A DNA stretch of 18,045 bases, taken from the NCBI GenBank assembly GCA_964639335.1, contig CAZXCJ010000026.1, positions 1-18,045 on the forward strand, in the 5' to 3' direction. Source of the stretch: JAIOTH01 sp964639335 (GTDB lineage: Bacteria > Patescibacteriota > Patescibacteriia > UBA1558 > S5-K13). The position numbers were made by a program, and so were the translations under genes. The notes under the pieces are model-generated. The model was given only the letters and a program-made list of their open reading frames with translations, made no database searches and had not been told where the DNA came from. Position 1 is the stretch's first letter. Each line of letters starts with the position of its first letter. Of this stretch, positions 1 through 6,937 are shown one piece after another.

Positions 1-85
1 AAATCTAATGATTTTGGTAGGTTTAGAGTGTTACCTATGTATCTCATCTTTTGCATACTTTTCTGATTTAAATATGTTTTAGATA

Positions 86-94
86 TGCTATAAT
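86..94 (+). promoter_or_regulatory. extended -10 promoter upstream of the gpmI pair
   Basis: TG at 86-87, one base, then a perfect TATAAT at 89-94 forms an extended -10 box. The -35 region (about 66-71) is poor, as extended -10 promoters tolerate. Transcription would start near 101, run through the GC-rich hairpin repeat at 143-261 and reach the small gene at 343 and gpmI. Bases 1-85 show no supportable gene; the short open stretch ending at 66 is too little to call. Confidence 0.45.
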
Positions 95-142
95 TATCAA
101 TAGACCCACTGCGTAATAATTTTACTACTGCAATTGCGCACT

Positions 143-261
143 CCTGCCTTCGCGTGCCGTCGCCATAGTGGCTATGGCACGTCGGCGACCGAAGCGTAGC
201 ATCGGCTACGCGTCCATCCTCCGTAGCAGTAGTCTGCTACCGCGGAGGACGGGCAGGCAGG
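143..261. repeat. GC-rich multi-hairpin repeat, CCTGCC...GGCAGG family, copy 1
   Basis: An outer CCTGCC (143-148) pairs with GGCAGG (252-257 or 256-261). Inside are three stem-loops: GCCATAG/CTATGGC (162-168 with 172-178), CGTAGC/GCTACG (195-200 with 205-210), and GTAGCAG/CTGCTAC (223-229 with 234-240) extended by CCTCC/GGAGG. The block is far richer in G and C than everything around it. Copies 2 and 3 at 8561-8621 and 12182-12230 share the CCTGCC/GGCAGG ends but have different interiors. A smaller perfect hairpin, ATTCCGC/GCGGAAT, follows at 277-293. The stretch 1-342 holds this repeat and a promoter and no convincing gene. Confidence 0.8.
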
Positions 262-342
262 TTGGCTAAATTTCTAATTCCGCTGAGCGGAATATTGCGT
301 GATTTATTATGCGGTAGGCCTGATATAAATATTTATAAAATT

Positions 343-606
343 ATGGTAGAAGAACTAGTTCAAAAATCAGTGGAAAGCTATTTTTTGGAATTAAATGTGC
401 CGGAAGATAAAAAAGAAAAAGTATTAATGGGAATAACAGATATGGTTTATAGTTTAAACCAAAGAATTATTGAGTATGAAAAAGAAATAAATGCAGAACA
501 AAAGAGGTACATTTTAAAAATTATCGGAGAGAAAGACAATTTAATTAAAGAGAAAATTAGCCAGATTTTAGAAAGCCAAGAGGAAGAAATAAATTATGAC
601 TACTAA
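343..606 (+). CDS. small hypothetical protein, coiled-coil rich, upstream of gpmI
   Basis: I do not recognise the family. The protein has 87 residues from the ATG at 343 and is highly charged, with Lys/Glu-rich helical stretches from about residue 45 onward (MVYSLNQRIIEYEKEINAEQ region), so it is probably soluble and helical or coiled-coil. The reading frame stays open upstream to a TTG at 262, but that extension would begin at the edge of the GC-rich repeat and include a perfect hairpin, so I prefer the ATG. Neither start has a clear ribosome-binding site. The stop overlaps the gpmI start by 11 bases, which implies translational coupling and one transcript. No function can be assigned. Confidence 0.65.
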   Translation: MVEELVQKSVESYFLELNVPEDKKEKVLMGITDMVYSLNQRIIEYEKEINAEQKRYILKIIGEKDNLIKEKISQILESQEEEINYDY

Positions 607-2179
607 TCCAGTGGCTTTAATTATTTTAGATGGCTGGGGAGTTTCTGAGCCATCTATTGGCAATGCTGTTACCCTAGCCAAGATTGACTATTGGGATTAT
701 TTGTTGAAAAATTATCCTAGTTTTTTATTACAGGCCTCTGGAGAGGCAGTGGGCTTGCCCTATGGTGAAATGGGAAATTCAGAAGTTGGGCATTTAACTA
801 TTGGCTCAGGACAGATTATATTACAGAGTTTGAATAGAATTAATAAGTCCATTTTAGACAATAGTTTTTTTTCTAATCCAGCCCTTATCAAAGCAATTAA
901 ACATGTTCAAAATAATAATTCGGCCCTACATTTGATGGGACTTTTGGGAACTGGAGGCGTACATTCTTATCAGGCGCATTTAGAGGGTTTGATAAAAATA
1001 GCCTCAGAATATAAATTGAAAAAGGTTTATCTGCATTTATTTTTAGATGGCCGAGATACTTCTAAAAACAAGGGCATAGAATTTATAAAAGAAATTCAAA
1101 AGACCCTGCAAGAATTTAATTGTGGTCAAATAGCTTCTCTGTCTGGGCGCTTTTATGCCATGGATAGAAATAATAATTGGGATAGAATTAAATTGGTTTA
1201 TGATGCCATGGTTCACGGTCAGACCAAAGAGAAGTTTTCTGATTCAATTTTGGCCATCCAAGATTCTTATGCACATAATATTTTCGATGAAGAATTCAGG
1301 CCTATTATTATAGAGAAAGATCAAAAGCCCATAGCTACCATTTCTGATAACGACGCTTTAATATTTTTTAATTTTCGGGCGGATAGAGCCAGACAAATGA
1401 CCAGGGCTTTAATTTTAGATGATTTTGAGAGTTTTGATAGGCGAGATAAAATAAAAAATTTGTTGATGGTTGCTTTTACAGAATACGAAAAAAATTTACC
1501 TATAGAAATAGCTTTTAAAAGACCGGACGTCAATCAAACTCTAGCGGAAGTAGTTAGTCAGGCCGGATTAAAGCAGCTTCATATTGCTGAAACTGAAAAA
1601 TATGCCCATGTAACCTTCTTTTTTAATGGCTTAAAAGAAGAAAAGTTTGTTGGCGAAGAAAGGATATTAATTCCATCTCCTCATGTGCGAACATATGACC
1701 AACAACCCGAGATGTCTGCTCCAGAAGTAACCAAAAATTTAATTAGAGCTATCAATACTAAGCAATTTGATTTTTATGTTTTGAATTTTGCTAATCCCGA
1801 CATGGTGGGCCATACTGGAAATTTATCAGCCAGCATTAAGGCCCTAGAAACAGTTGATAAAAGTTTAGCAGAAATTATTCCTTTAATTTTAAAACAAAAT
1901 GGTACGGTTTTATTAACTGCTGACCATGGTAATGTTGAAGAAATTATTGATTTAAAAACCGGAGAGATAGACAAGGAACATAGCAGTTTTCCAGTTCCTT
2001 TTATTATTCTTAATAATAGTTTGCAAAATAAAACCAATCCAATAAAAAATCAAAACCTATATCAAGGAAAAATATCTGGAGTTTTATCAGACATTGCTCC
2101 AACGGTTTTATATTTTTTAAAATTACAGCCCAGCGAATACATGAAAGGTGTTAATTTAGCGAGGGGATTGGGGAGTTAG
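596..2179 (+). CDS. gpmI: 2,3-bisphosphoglycerate-independent phosphoglycerate mutase
   Basis: This cytoplasmic glycolytic enzyme interconverts 3- and 2-phosphoglycerate and belongs to the alkaline phosphatase superfamily with two Mn ions. It has 527 residues, the usual length for the family. The N-terminal metal site LDGWG has Asp12; GEMGNSEVGH carries the phosphorylated Ser62. Further family motifs are LGTGGVHSYQAHLEGL, FLDGRDTSKNKG, SGRFYAMDRNNNWDR (substrate-binding domain), FRADRARQMTRAL, NFANPDMVGHTGN and TADHGNVEE (C-terminal metal ligands). The ATG at 596 lies inside the end of the preceding small gene and gives the standard N-terminus. The last codons run into a short TTAGC-type repeat, and an intrinsic terminator follows at 2247. 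Confidence 0.97.
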   Translation: MTTNPVALIILDGWGVSEPSIGNAVTLAKIDYWDYLLKNYPSFLLQASGEAVGLPYGEMGNSEVGHLTIGSGQIILQSLNRINKSILDNSFFSNPALIKAIKHVQNNNSALHLMGLLGTGGVHSYQAHLEGLIKIASEYKLKKVYLHLFLDGRDTSKNKGIEFIKEIQKTLQEFNCGQIASLSGRFYAMDRNNNWDRIKLVYDAMVHGQTKEKFSDSILAIQDSYAHNIFDEEFRPIIIEKDQKPIATISDNDALIFFNFRADRARQMTRALILDDFESFDRRDKIKNLLMVAFTEYEKNLPIEIAFKRPDVNQTLAEVVSQAGLKQLHIAETEKYAHVTFFFNGLKEEKFVGEERILIPSPHVRTYDQQPEMSAPEVTKNLIRAINTKQFDFYVLNFANPDMVGHTGNLSASIKALETVDKSLAEIIPLILKQNGTVLLTADHGNVEEIIDLKTGEIDKEHSSFPVPFIILNNSLQNKTNPIKNQNLYQGKISGVLSDIAPTVLYFLKLQPSEYMKGVNLARGLGS

Positions 2180-2215
2180 CTATCAGCGATTAGCTATTAG
2201 CTTTTAGTGATTGGA
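2177..2215. repeat. short degenerate TTAGC/GATTAG tandem repeat
   Basis: The tract contains imperfect reiterations of TTAGCTAT, CGATTAG, CTATTAG and TTTTAGTGATT. It begins in the gpmI stop codon. A comparable tract (TTAGTC, TTAGGCG units) occurs at 17961-18036. No coding or hairpin potential is obvious. Confidence 0.5.
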
Positions 2216-2246
2216 GTTGTAAGAGTATTAATTTAAATTTGATGAG

Positions 2247-2271
2247 AATAGGTTTTGAGACCTATTTTTTT
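2247..2271 (+). terminator. Rho-independent terminator after gpmI
   Basis: AATAGGT (2247-2253), a six-base loop, then ACCTATT (2260-2266) followed by a run of T. The stem is seven perfect base pairs with an immediate U tract. It ends the gpmI transcript just before the next promoter. Confidence 0.85.
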
Positions 2272-2279
2272 GCAAACTG

Positions 2280-2308
2280 TTGACTTTTTTTATGAAATGT
2301 GATATTAT
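2280..2308 (+). promoter_or_regulatory. sigma70-type promoter for the 2357 membrane gene
   Basis: TTGACT (2280-2285), a 17-base spacer, then TATTAT (2303-2308). A TG one base before the -10 adds an extended -10 element. It lies just after the gpmI terminator and about 50 bases before the gene at 2357. Confidence 0.75.
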
Positions 2309-2356
2309 TATATGTTAATAAATAAAAAAATAATTTAAAAAAATTCGGAGGACGAT

Positions 2357-2821
2357 ATGTCATTTATATCAATAATGGTTTTGGTGGTTTTATTTGTTGG
2401 TTTTGTTATTTTTTTGATTATCGCCGGTCTAAGCGATAATAGAATCTTGAGATTTATATTCTCTTTCATTCTTCAAGTAGTTGGCGGAATAATATTGGCG
2501 GTAGTTTTATTCCTAATTTGTGTATTAGGAGTAGGCTTTTTCCAACTAACATTGGGATGGACCAACGTCTCTGTGATAGTCATTATGCTCCCCACTGCCA
2601 TCCTCATTGGATTTATTTCTTTCTACAGTGTGCTGCTTTTGAAATTTATATACCTACAAATAGTTCTGATAATATCTTTTGGGATATTACCGTTGTTAAT
2701 TAAACCCCCTCTTTTCCCCTTTCTTGTGATTTATGTTTTAGTAGGTCTTGTTACCCTCCTTATTCATGGACGGGGAAATATTAAAGAGGCCTTTTTTGGG
2801 AGAGCATGGAAAAGGTCTTAA
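2357..2821 (+). CDS. small polytopic membrane protein, unknown function
   Basis: The protein has 154 residues and is almost entirely hydrophobic, with about four to five transmembrane helices covering roughly residues 4-30, 33-62, 66-90 and 92-135. It ends in a short basic cytoplasmic-type tail (GRGNIKEAFFGRAWKRS). There are no Cys pairs, no conserved acidic pairs in the membrane and no family I recognise. The start is supported by a strong GGAGG Shine-Dalgarno sequence at the right spacing before the ATG at 2357, one of very few in this window. It is a self-contained unit with its own promoter and terminator, so it is probably expressed independently of both neighbours. Confidence 0.8.
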   Translation: MSFISIMVLVVLFVGFVIFLIIAGLSDNRILRFIFSFILQVVGGIILAVVLFLICVLGVGFFQLTLGWTNVSVIVIMLPTAILIGFISFYSVLLLKFIYLQIVLIISFGILPLLIKPPLFPFLVIYVLVGLVTLLIHGRGNIKEAFFGRAWKRS

Positions 2822-2831
2822 TAATTTTTTT

Positions 2832-2866
2832 GGGATTTGTCTTAATGGATAAATCCCTTTTTATTT
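2832..2866 (+). terminator. Rho-independent terminator
   Basis: GGGATTT (2832-2838), a 12-base loop, then AAATCCC (2851-2857) followed by TTTTTATTTT. The stem is seven perfect base pairs. It closes the single-gene unit at 2357-2821. Confidence 0.85.
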
Positions 2867-2915
2867 TGTCTAATTTTAATATACAAATTAAATTGTTAAA
2901 ATTTTTAAAAAGTAC

Positions 2916-2944
2916 TTGACAAAAAATAGTTTTGGGTATATACT
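2916..2944 (+). promoter_or_regulatory. sigma70-type promoter for the metal island
   Basis: A consensus TTGACA (2916-2921), a 17-base spacer, then TATACT (2939-2944). A second hexamer, TATAAT, lies at 2945-2950 but with a 23-base spacer. It is the best promoter in the window and faces the DUF5320 gene at 3047. Confidence 0.8.
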
Positions 2945-2950
2945 TATAAT

Positions 2951-3027
2951 GAATTTTAAATTTTGAATTTTGGAATAATTTATTATTTAAAATTCGAAAT
3001 TCGTCATTTATTCAAAATTCAGAATTA
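2951..3027. repeat. AT-rich imperfect palindrome (TTTTGAATTTT / AAAATTCGAAATT)
   Basis: AAATTTTGAATTTT (2958-2971) is nearly complementary to AAAATTCGAAATT (2989-3001), with a further TTCAAAATTC at 3011-3020. It sits in the leader between the promoter and the DUF5320 gene. It could fold in the RNA, but low complexity makes that uncertain. Confidence 0.45.
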
Positions 3028-3046
3028 ATAATTAAAAATTAATATT

Positions 3047-3271
3047 ATGCCAAGATTTGATGGAAGCGGACCAATGGGTCAAGGCCCAATGACCGGCAGA
3101 GGACTAGGTCCTTGTGGCGGTGGTATGGGATATGGCCGCGGTCAAGGAAGAGGATTTGGATTTAGAAGATTTTTTTCTAGAAAAGAAGAATTAGAGGATT
3201 TAAAAACCTACCAAGAAGATTTAAAAGCTGAATTGGAAGCCGTGGAGCGAGAATTAAAAGAGAATAAATAA
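3047..3271 (+). CDS. DUF5320 family protein
   Basis: The protein has 74 residues. The N-terminal half is the typical Gly/Met-rich DUF5320 signature, MPRFDGSGPMGQGPMTGRG, followed by GPCGGG and a Gly/Arg run. The C-terminal half (about residues 43-74) is a charged helix or coiled coil (KEELEDLKTYQEDLKAELE). From memory, such proteins occur beside NifX/NifB-like, DUF134 and Mrp-type genes in anaerobes, matching the genes at 4323 and 5688; their biochemical role is not established. One Cys (residue 23) and several Met could bind a metal, but that is inference. A strong promoter lies upstream and a hairpin terminator immediately downstream, so it may be made in excess over the genes that follow. 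Confidence 0.85.
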   Translation: MPRFDGSGPMGQGPMTGRGLGPCGGGMGYGRGQGRGFGFRRFFSRKEELEDLKTYQEDLKAELEAVERELKENK

Positions 3272-3280
3272 GGTCCTAAT

Positions 3281-3319
3281 AAGAGCGGTGGTTTTTTAAT
3301 CACCGCCTCTTCTTTGTTT
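3281..3319 (+). terminator. hairpin terminator or attenuator after the DUF5320 gene
   Basis: AAGAGCGGTG (3281-3290) pairs with CACCGCCTCTT (3301-3311) with one bulged base and a ten-base loop, followed by CTTTGTTT. The U tract is broken by a G, so read-through into the permease genes is likely. This would set different levels for the DUF5320 protein and the rest of the island. Confidence 0.75.
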
Positions 3320-3343
3320 ATAAATGGAAAATTGAAAATTATT

Positions 3344-3760
3344 ATGAATAGCAAATTTTTAAAAGCTTATCAAAAAACAAAAAAAACAATAATAATGACC
3401 CTACCTTTGGTGATGGGCGTTATTTTGTTGATTTCTTTATTAAGTCCTTTATTAAAATCAAATTGGATAGTAAAAATATTTCAACATAATATTTTAGCAG
3501 ATTCTTTTTTGGGAGCTACGATTGGTAGTTTGGCTGCGGGTAATCCAATTACCTCTTATATATTGGCTGGAGAATTAACAAAACTTGGAATTAGCTTAGC
3601 GGCTATTACAGCTTTTATATTAGCTTGGGTAACAGTAGGTATTGTCCAGTTGCCAGCGGAAAGTATGATTTTAGGCAAAAAATTTGCTGTATTGAGAAAT
3701 ATTTTAAGTTTCATTAGTGCTATTTTAATTGGTTTAATAGTTCAGTTAGTTTTAAGTTAA
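3344..3760 (+). CDS. half-size permease, N-terminal type (ArsP/DUF318-like)
   Basis: An integral membrane protein of 138 residues with about four helices. The motif GATIGSLAAGNPITSYILAG (about residues 63-82) and the later QLPAESMILGKKFAVLRN resemble the stand-alone permease halves related to the ArsP/DUF318 family, whose full-length members are about twice this size. The gene at 3774 would supply the other half, 13 bases downstream. The ATG at 3344 is preferred over an in-frame TTG at 3314, which lies in the tail of the preceding terminator. The substrate is unknown; the neighbourhood suggests a metal or metalloid ion. Family assignment rests on remembered motifs, not on a search. Confidence 0.7.
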   Translation: MNSKFLKAYQKTKKTIIMTLPLVMGVILLISLLSPLLKSNWIVKIFQHNILADSFLGATIGSLAAGNPITSYILAGELTKLGISLAAITAFILAWVTVGIVQLPAESMILGKKFAVLRNILSFISAILIGLIVQLVLS

Positions 3761-3773
3761 ATTAATAAATTTA

Positions 3774-4310
3774 ATGAAAACATTACAACAAAAATTTACT
3801 AATTTAAATCCTTTTTCTCTCCTGATGTCGAGACCTTCGGTAAAATTTTTAAGTTTGGCAATTTTGATTTATTTATTTGTGTTAGTTTTTAATTTTACAT
3901 TTTTTTTGACTAGCTTAAATAGGTTTGTTGTTTTAGCTGTTAAAATTTTACCTAGCATATTAGGAGCATTTGTTTTAATTTTTGTTTTTAATTATATTTT
4001 AAGTGACCAAAAGATTAGAAAATATTTAGTAGGCAAATTAAATTGGAAAAAATATTTTTTAACTATTGGTTTGGGCATTTTATCAACTGGTCCTATTTAT
4101 GCTTGGTATCCTTTTTTAGCGGATTTAAAAAAGCAAGGATTTAAAAGTGGATTAATTAGCATTTTTCTTTATAATCGGGCTATAAAATTGCCCTTTATTC
4201 CAATTATAATCTATTATTTTTCTTTAAAATTTGTTATATTAATTGTAATGCTAATGATTGTTTTTTCTATCATCAATGGAATAATAATTAATAAATTTGT
4301 TAAAAATTAA
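3774..4310 (+). CDS. half-size permease, C-terminal type (ArsP/DUF318-like)
   Basis: A membrane protein of 178 residues with about five helices and a basic N-terminus. The motif GLGILSTGPIYAWYPFLADL (about residues 101-120), followed by LYNRAIKLPFIPIIIYYF, is what I associate with the second half of split permeases related to DUF318. It follows the other half at 3344-3760 by 13 bases, which argues that the two assemble into one transporter. It is 12 bases upstream of the NifX-like gene and probably shares its transcript. There is no clear ribosome-binding site before the ATG. The transported species cannot be deduced from sequence alone. Confidence 0.7.
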   Translation: MKTLQQKFTNLNPFSLLMSRPSVKFLSLAILIYLFVLVFNFTFFLTSLNRFVVLAVKILPSILGAFVLIFVFNYILSDQKIRKYLVGKLNWKKYFLTIGLGILSTGPIYAWYPFLADLKKQGFKSGLISIFLYNRAIKLPFIPIIIYYFSLKFVILIVMLMIVFSIINGIIINKFVKN

Positions 4311-4322
4311 TTTTAAAATTAT

Positions 4323-4619
4323 ATGATTATAGCTATTGCATCTACAACTAAAAATCTAAAGGGAGAAATATCTAATCAAGGTGCTCGAGCTCCTTATTAT
4401 TTACTAATTGATGATCAAAATGAAATATTGGAATCATTAAAAAATCCTTTTGCCAAAGGCGGGGGTGGTGCTGGTTTTAGTGTAGCTAAAATGTTAGAAC
4501 AAAAAAATGTAAACAAATTGATAGCTGGCAAAATCGGAGATAATATGCAAGGAGCCTTGCAAGAAAGAAATATAGAATATGAATTAGCCAGTGGTTTAAT
4601 TAAAGATTATTTAAAATAA
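4323..4619 (+). CDS. NifX/NifB-type dinitrogenase cofactor-binding family protein
   Basis: A 98-residue single-domain protein of the Nitro_FeMo-Co (MTH1175-like) family. It starts with the characteristic beta strand MIIAIASTTKNLKGEIS, has the GARAPYYLLID segment, a Gly-rich stretch (KGGGGAGFSVAKML) and the IAGKIGDNMQGALQ motif that ends in a helix. Members bind iron-sulfur or Fe-Mo clusters in nitrogenase assembly, but many stand-alone copies occur where there is no nitrogenase, and none is visible here. The flanking permease, CDF and ZIP transporters and the DUF134 regulator suggest a role in metal or metal-cluster handling in the cytoplasm. It has no Cys, so any cluster binding would use other ligands. 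Confidence 0.85.
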   Translation: MIIAIASTTKNLKGEISNQGARAPYYLLIDDQNEILESLKNPFAKGGGGAGFSVAKMLEQKNVNKLIAGKIGDNMQGALQERNIEYELASGLIKDYLK

Positions 4620-4636
4620 ATAAATTTAGTAATAAA

Positions 4637-5686
4637 ATGAAGGCCAAAATAGCTTTAATTTCAATATTAGCAAATCTGATTTTAGCCGGAGGAAAAATTG
4701 CCGTTGGTATTTTTTCTAATTCGGCCGCTATATTAGCGGGAGGTATTGATTCATTTGTAGATATTTTTTCATCTGTTATTAGTTATATTGGAATCAAAAT
4801 ATCTGGCAAGCCGGCTGACAAAAAACATCCTTATGGGCATTATAAATTTGAAGTTTTGGGAGGTGTTATTATTACCATAATTATTGCGACGACGGGCATA
4901 GGAATAATTTATAATGCTTATAAAAATTTTTTTGAGCCAGCAGTTATTACAATTAATTATTTAGCCTTTGGAGTGATGATTTTTTCAGCATTAGTTAATG
5001 GACTAATGTCAAGATTAAAAATTTATTATGGTAAAAAAGAAAATTCAGTCAGCTTGCTTTCAGATGGTGCTCATTCCAGAATTGATGTTTATACTTCATT
5101 AGCAATTTTAATTGGTTTATTTTTAACTAAATATTGGATTTATGCGGATGCGGTTTTGGCATTATTAATGGGTCTTTATATAATTAAAGAAGCTTTTTCA
5201 ATTGGTAAAGAAGCAGTTAGTTCGTTGCTTGATGTTTCGGCTGGCGAAGAAATAGAAGCAGAGATAAGATTGATTGCTAAAAAACAGAATATTGAAATTA
5301 GTTCTCTAAAAACACAAAAAAAAGGTTCTGCCGCAACTGCCAATTTAGAGATAAATCTACCGAGTAATCTAAATATAGAGGAGGCAATTAAAATTTCGGA
5401 TTTTTTAAGAGAGGAGCTTACAAAAAAAATTGAGAGTTTGCAATATGTTGCTATTCAAATTAAGAGTCATGAAGTAGAAACTGGGTTTTATAAGCCTAAT
5501 TTTGGCTCTGCTTTTCACTGGCAAAGAAAGGGGCGATTTAAAGATAAGACAGAGGAAGCGGCCGGCAAGGGACCGAGCGGTTATTGTGTTTGCGAAAAGT
5601 GTGGCCGTAAAATTGCACATCAGAGAGGAGTTCCTTGCTCTAATTTAAAGTGTCCGAAATGTAATATAAATTTAAAAAGAGAATAA
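4637..5686 (+). CDS. CDF-family cation efflux pump fused to a C-terminal zinc ribbon
   Basis: A 349-residue cation diffusion facilitator that would export a divalent metal in exchange for protons. The transmembrane site is DxxxD (Asp38, Asp42, in AGGIDSFVD) plus HxxxD (His146, Asp150, in SDGAHSRID), the arrangement of the YiiP group. KPADKKHPYGHYKFE is the family loop motif. Six helices extend to about residue 190, then a cytoplasmic alpha/beta domain to about 280. Beyond it is an extra tail (about 290-349) with CxCxxC (Cys317, 319, 322) and CxxxxCxxC (Cys334, 339, 342), a zinc-ribbon arrangement not part of ordinary CDF proteins. The gene lies 17 bases after the NifX-like gene and one base before the DUF134 gene. 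Confidence 0.92.
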   Translation: MKAKIALISILANLILAGGKIAVGIFSNSAAILAGGIDSFVDIFSSVISYIGIKISGKPADKKHPYGHYKFEVLGGVIITIIIATTGIGIIYNAYKNFFEPAVITINYLAFGVMIFSALVNGLMSRLKIYYGKKENSVSLLSDGAHSRIDVYTSLAILIGLFLTKYWIYADAVLALLMGLYIIKEAFSIGKEAVSSLLDVSAGEEIEAEIRLIAKKQNIEISSLKTQKKGSAATANLEINLPSNLNIEEAIKISDFLREELTKKIESLQYVAIQIKSHEVETGFYKPNFGSAFHWQRKGRFKDKTEEAAGKGPSGYCVCEKCGRKIAHQRGVPCSNLKCPKCNINLKRE

Positions 5687-5687
5687 T

Positions 5688-5960
5688 ATGCCACGGCCAA
5701 GATTATGTAGAAAAATTGGATTTAGAGCGCGGGCAAGATATTTCAAGCCCCAAGGCATTCCAATGAGAAATTTGGAAGTTATTTTGTTAACCAAAGAAGA
5801 GGCCGAGGCCTTGCGTTTAAAAAATATCAAAAATTTAGACCAGAGTAAAGCTGCCCAGAAAATGAATACTTCTCAGAGCACTTTTCAAAGAATATTGAGT
5901 TCAGCTTATAAAAAAATAAGCGAGGCCTTGATTAAGGGCAAGGCTATTAAAATTGAGTAG
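5688..5960 (+). CDS. DUF134 family helix-turn-helix protein
   Basis: A 90-residue protein with the full DUF134 pattern: MPRPRLCRKIGF at the start, ARYFKPQGIPMRNLE, then LTKEEAEALRLKNIKNLDQS and a sigma-like helix-turn-helix, AAQKMNTSQSTFQRILSSAY (about residues 56-75), ending in ALIKGKAIKIE. The family is predicted to bind DNA and usually lies beside NifX-like and DUF5320 genes, so it may regulate this island; no operator could be identified. It starts one base after the CDF stop codon, so expression is translationally coupled to the pump. Compared with the relatives I remember, the N-terminal Cys-containing segment is normal in length. Confidence 0.92.
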   Translation: MPRPRLCRKIGFRARARYFKPQGIPMRNLEVILLTKEEAEALRLKNIKNLDQSKAAQKMNTSQSTFQRILSSAYKKISEALIKGKAIKIE

Positions 5961-5970
5961 TTTAATTATT

Positions 5971-6049
5971 GAACTGTTAAACCGTTAAATTGTTGAATTG
6001 TTTTAAAGTAATATTAACAATTTAGCAATTCAGCAATTTAGCAATTTAA
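5971..6049. repeat. imperfect palindrome, AATTGCTAAATTG family, copy 1
   Basis: TTAAATTGTTGAATTGTT (5985-6002) is nearly the reverse complement of a tract at 6016-6049 made of reiterated AGCAATTTAGCAATTC units. A related sequence in the opposite orientation lies at 14183-14247. It fills the gap between the DUF134 and ZIP genes and could form a long weak RNA hairpin. Confidence 0.6.
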
Positions 6050-6054
6050 AATAT

Positions 6055-6795
6055 ATGAGTATACTATTAATTATCATTTTAAGTTCTTTGGCCATGAGTT
6101 TGATAGCTCTAGTGGGTGTTTTTACTTTAATTTTAAAAGAAGATACTTTGCGGAAAATTATTTTGCCATTAGTGGCTTTTTCTGCCGGAGCACTTTTAGG
6201 AGGGGCTTTTTTACATATGATCCCGGAAAGTATTAAAGAGATGGGATTAAAAGAAAGTATTTTTCTTTGGGTTTTGGCGGGGTTTGCTATATTTTTTCTT
6301 TTAGAGCAATTTATTCATTGGCATCATTGTCATCAAGTTCCTTCAGAACATAAGCATCCAGTAACTTATCTTATTTTAATAGCGGATGGAGTTCATAATT
6401 TTATTGGTGGCTTGGCAATTGCAGGTGCTTTTTTAGTAGATATTAAAGTGGGCATAGTTACTTGGATAGTCGCGGCCGCACATGAAATTCCTCAAGAATT
6501 AGGAGATTTTGGAATATTAATCCATGGTGGCTGGGAAAAAAAGAAGGCCTTATTTTTTAATTTTTTATCAGCTTTAACTATACTTTTAGGAGGATTAACG
6601 GCTTATTTTTTGTCTAGTAAAATCAACATTACCTTTCTTTTGCCATTTGCCGCTGGTAATTTTATTTATATTGCTTGTTCAGATTTGATTCCAGAAGTAA
6701 AACATGGTTGTAATATTAAAAATAATATTTTACATTTTATATCATTTATAATTGGCATATTATTAATATTTTTGGTAAAATTTATTAATGTATAG
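6055..6795 (+). CDS. ZIP family metal transporter
   Basis: A 246-residue inner-membrane divalent metal importer, most likely for zinc or iron, with about eight helices. The metal path is visible: AFLHMIPE (His54) in an early helix, ADGVHNFIGGLAIAG (His114, Asn115) in helix four and AAHEIPQELGDFGIL (His143, Glu144, Glu148) in helix five. The cytoplasmic loop between helices three and four is His-rich (HWHHCHQVPSEHKH, residues 88-101), as expected for a metal-sensing loop. Its length fits the short bacterial ZIP group. It lies in the same direction as the CDF pump and DUF134 regulator but after a 94-base gap with a palindromic repeat. Import and export genes side by side suggest two-way metal homeostasis. 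Confidence 0.93.
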   Translation: MSILLIIILSSLAMSLIALVGVFTLILKEDTLRKIILPLVAFSAGALLGGAFLHMIPESIKEMGLKESIFLWVLAGFAIFFLLEQFIHWHHCHQVPSEHKHPVTYLILIADGVHNFIGGLAIAGAFLVDIKVGIVTWIVAAAHEIPQELGDFGILIHGGWEKKKALFFNFLSALTILLGGLTAYFLSSKINITFLLPFAAGNFIYIACSDLIPEVKHGCNIKNNILHFISFIIGILLIFLVKFINV

Positions 6796-6822
6796 TTATT
6801 ATAATTAAAATAATAAAATTAT

Positions 6823-6937
6823 ATGGAACCCGTAAGATATTTGATTTTTTACAGGAGACATAAAAATTTATAAATAATAATAAGTAATAAATTATATGAG
6901 TAAAAAAATAAAAGAACAAATATCAAACGGGTTGGAA
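6823..6937 (+). repeat. NPVR/ISNG start-site element, copy A
   Basis: The left arm AACCCGTAAGATAT (6827-6840) pairs with ATATCAAACGGGTT (6920-6933) at 12 of 14 positions. The micro-ORF from ATG 6823 reads MEPVRYLIFYRRHKNL and stops at 6873. The six bases before CCCG (ATGGAA, 6823-6828) recur almost exactly after CGGG (TTGGAA, 6932-6937). The right arm is read in frame as ISNGL in the gene starting at 6896. The loop carries a purine block, AGGAGACA, from 6853. Confidence 0.8.

Noticed and set aside
262..342. N-terminal extension of the first gene from a TTG start
   Set aside because: It starts at the edge of the GC-rich repeat and crosses a perfect hairpin; the ATG at 343 is the simpler start, though the extension cannot be excluded.
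1321..2037. Open frames on the minus strand inside gpmI
   Set aside because: They are shadows of a clearly conserved enzyme on the + strand and resemble no family.
2518..2703. Alternative + frame inside the 2357 membrane gene
   Set aside because: The longer frame has the promoter, Shine-Dalgarno site and membrane-protein composition; this one has none.
4323..4619. Nitrogen fixation as the function of the NifX-like gene
   Set aside because: No nifH, nifD, nifK, nifE or nifB-type gene is in the window and the family is common outside nitrogen fixers.
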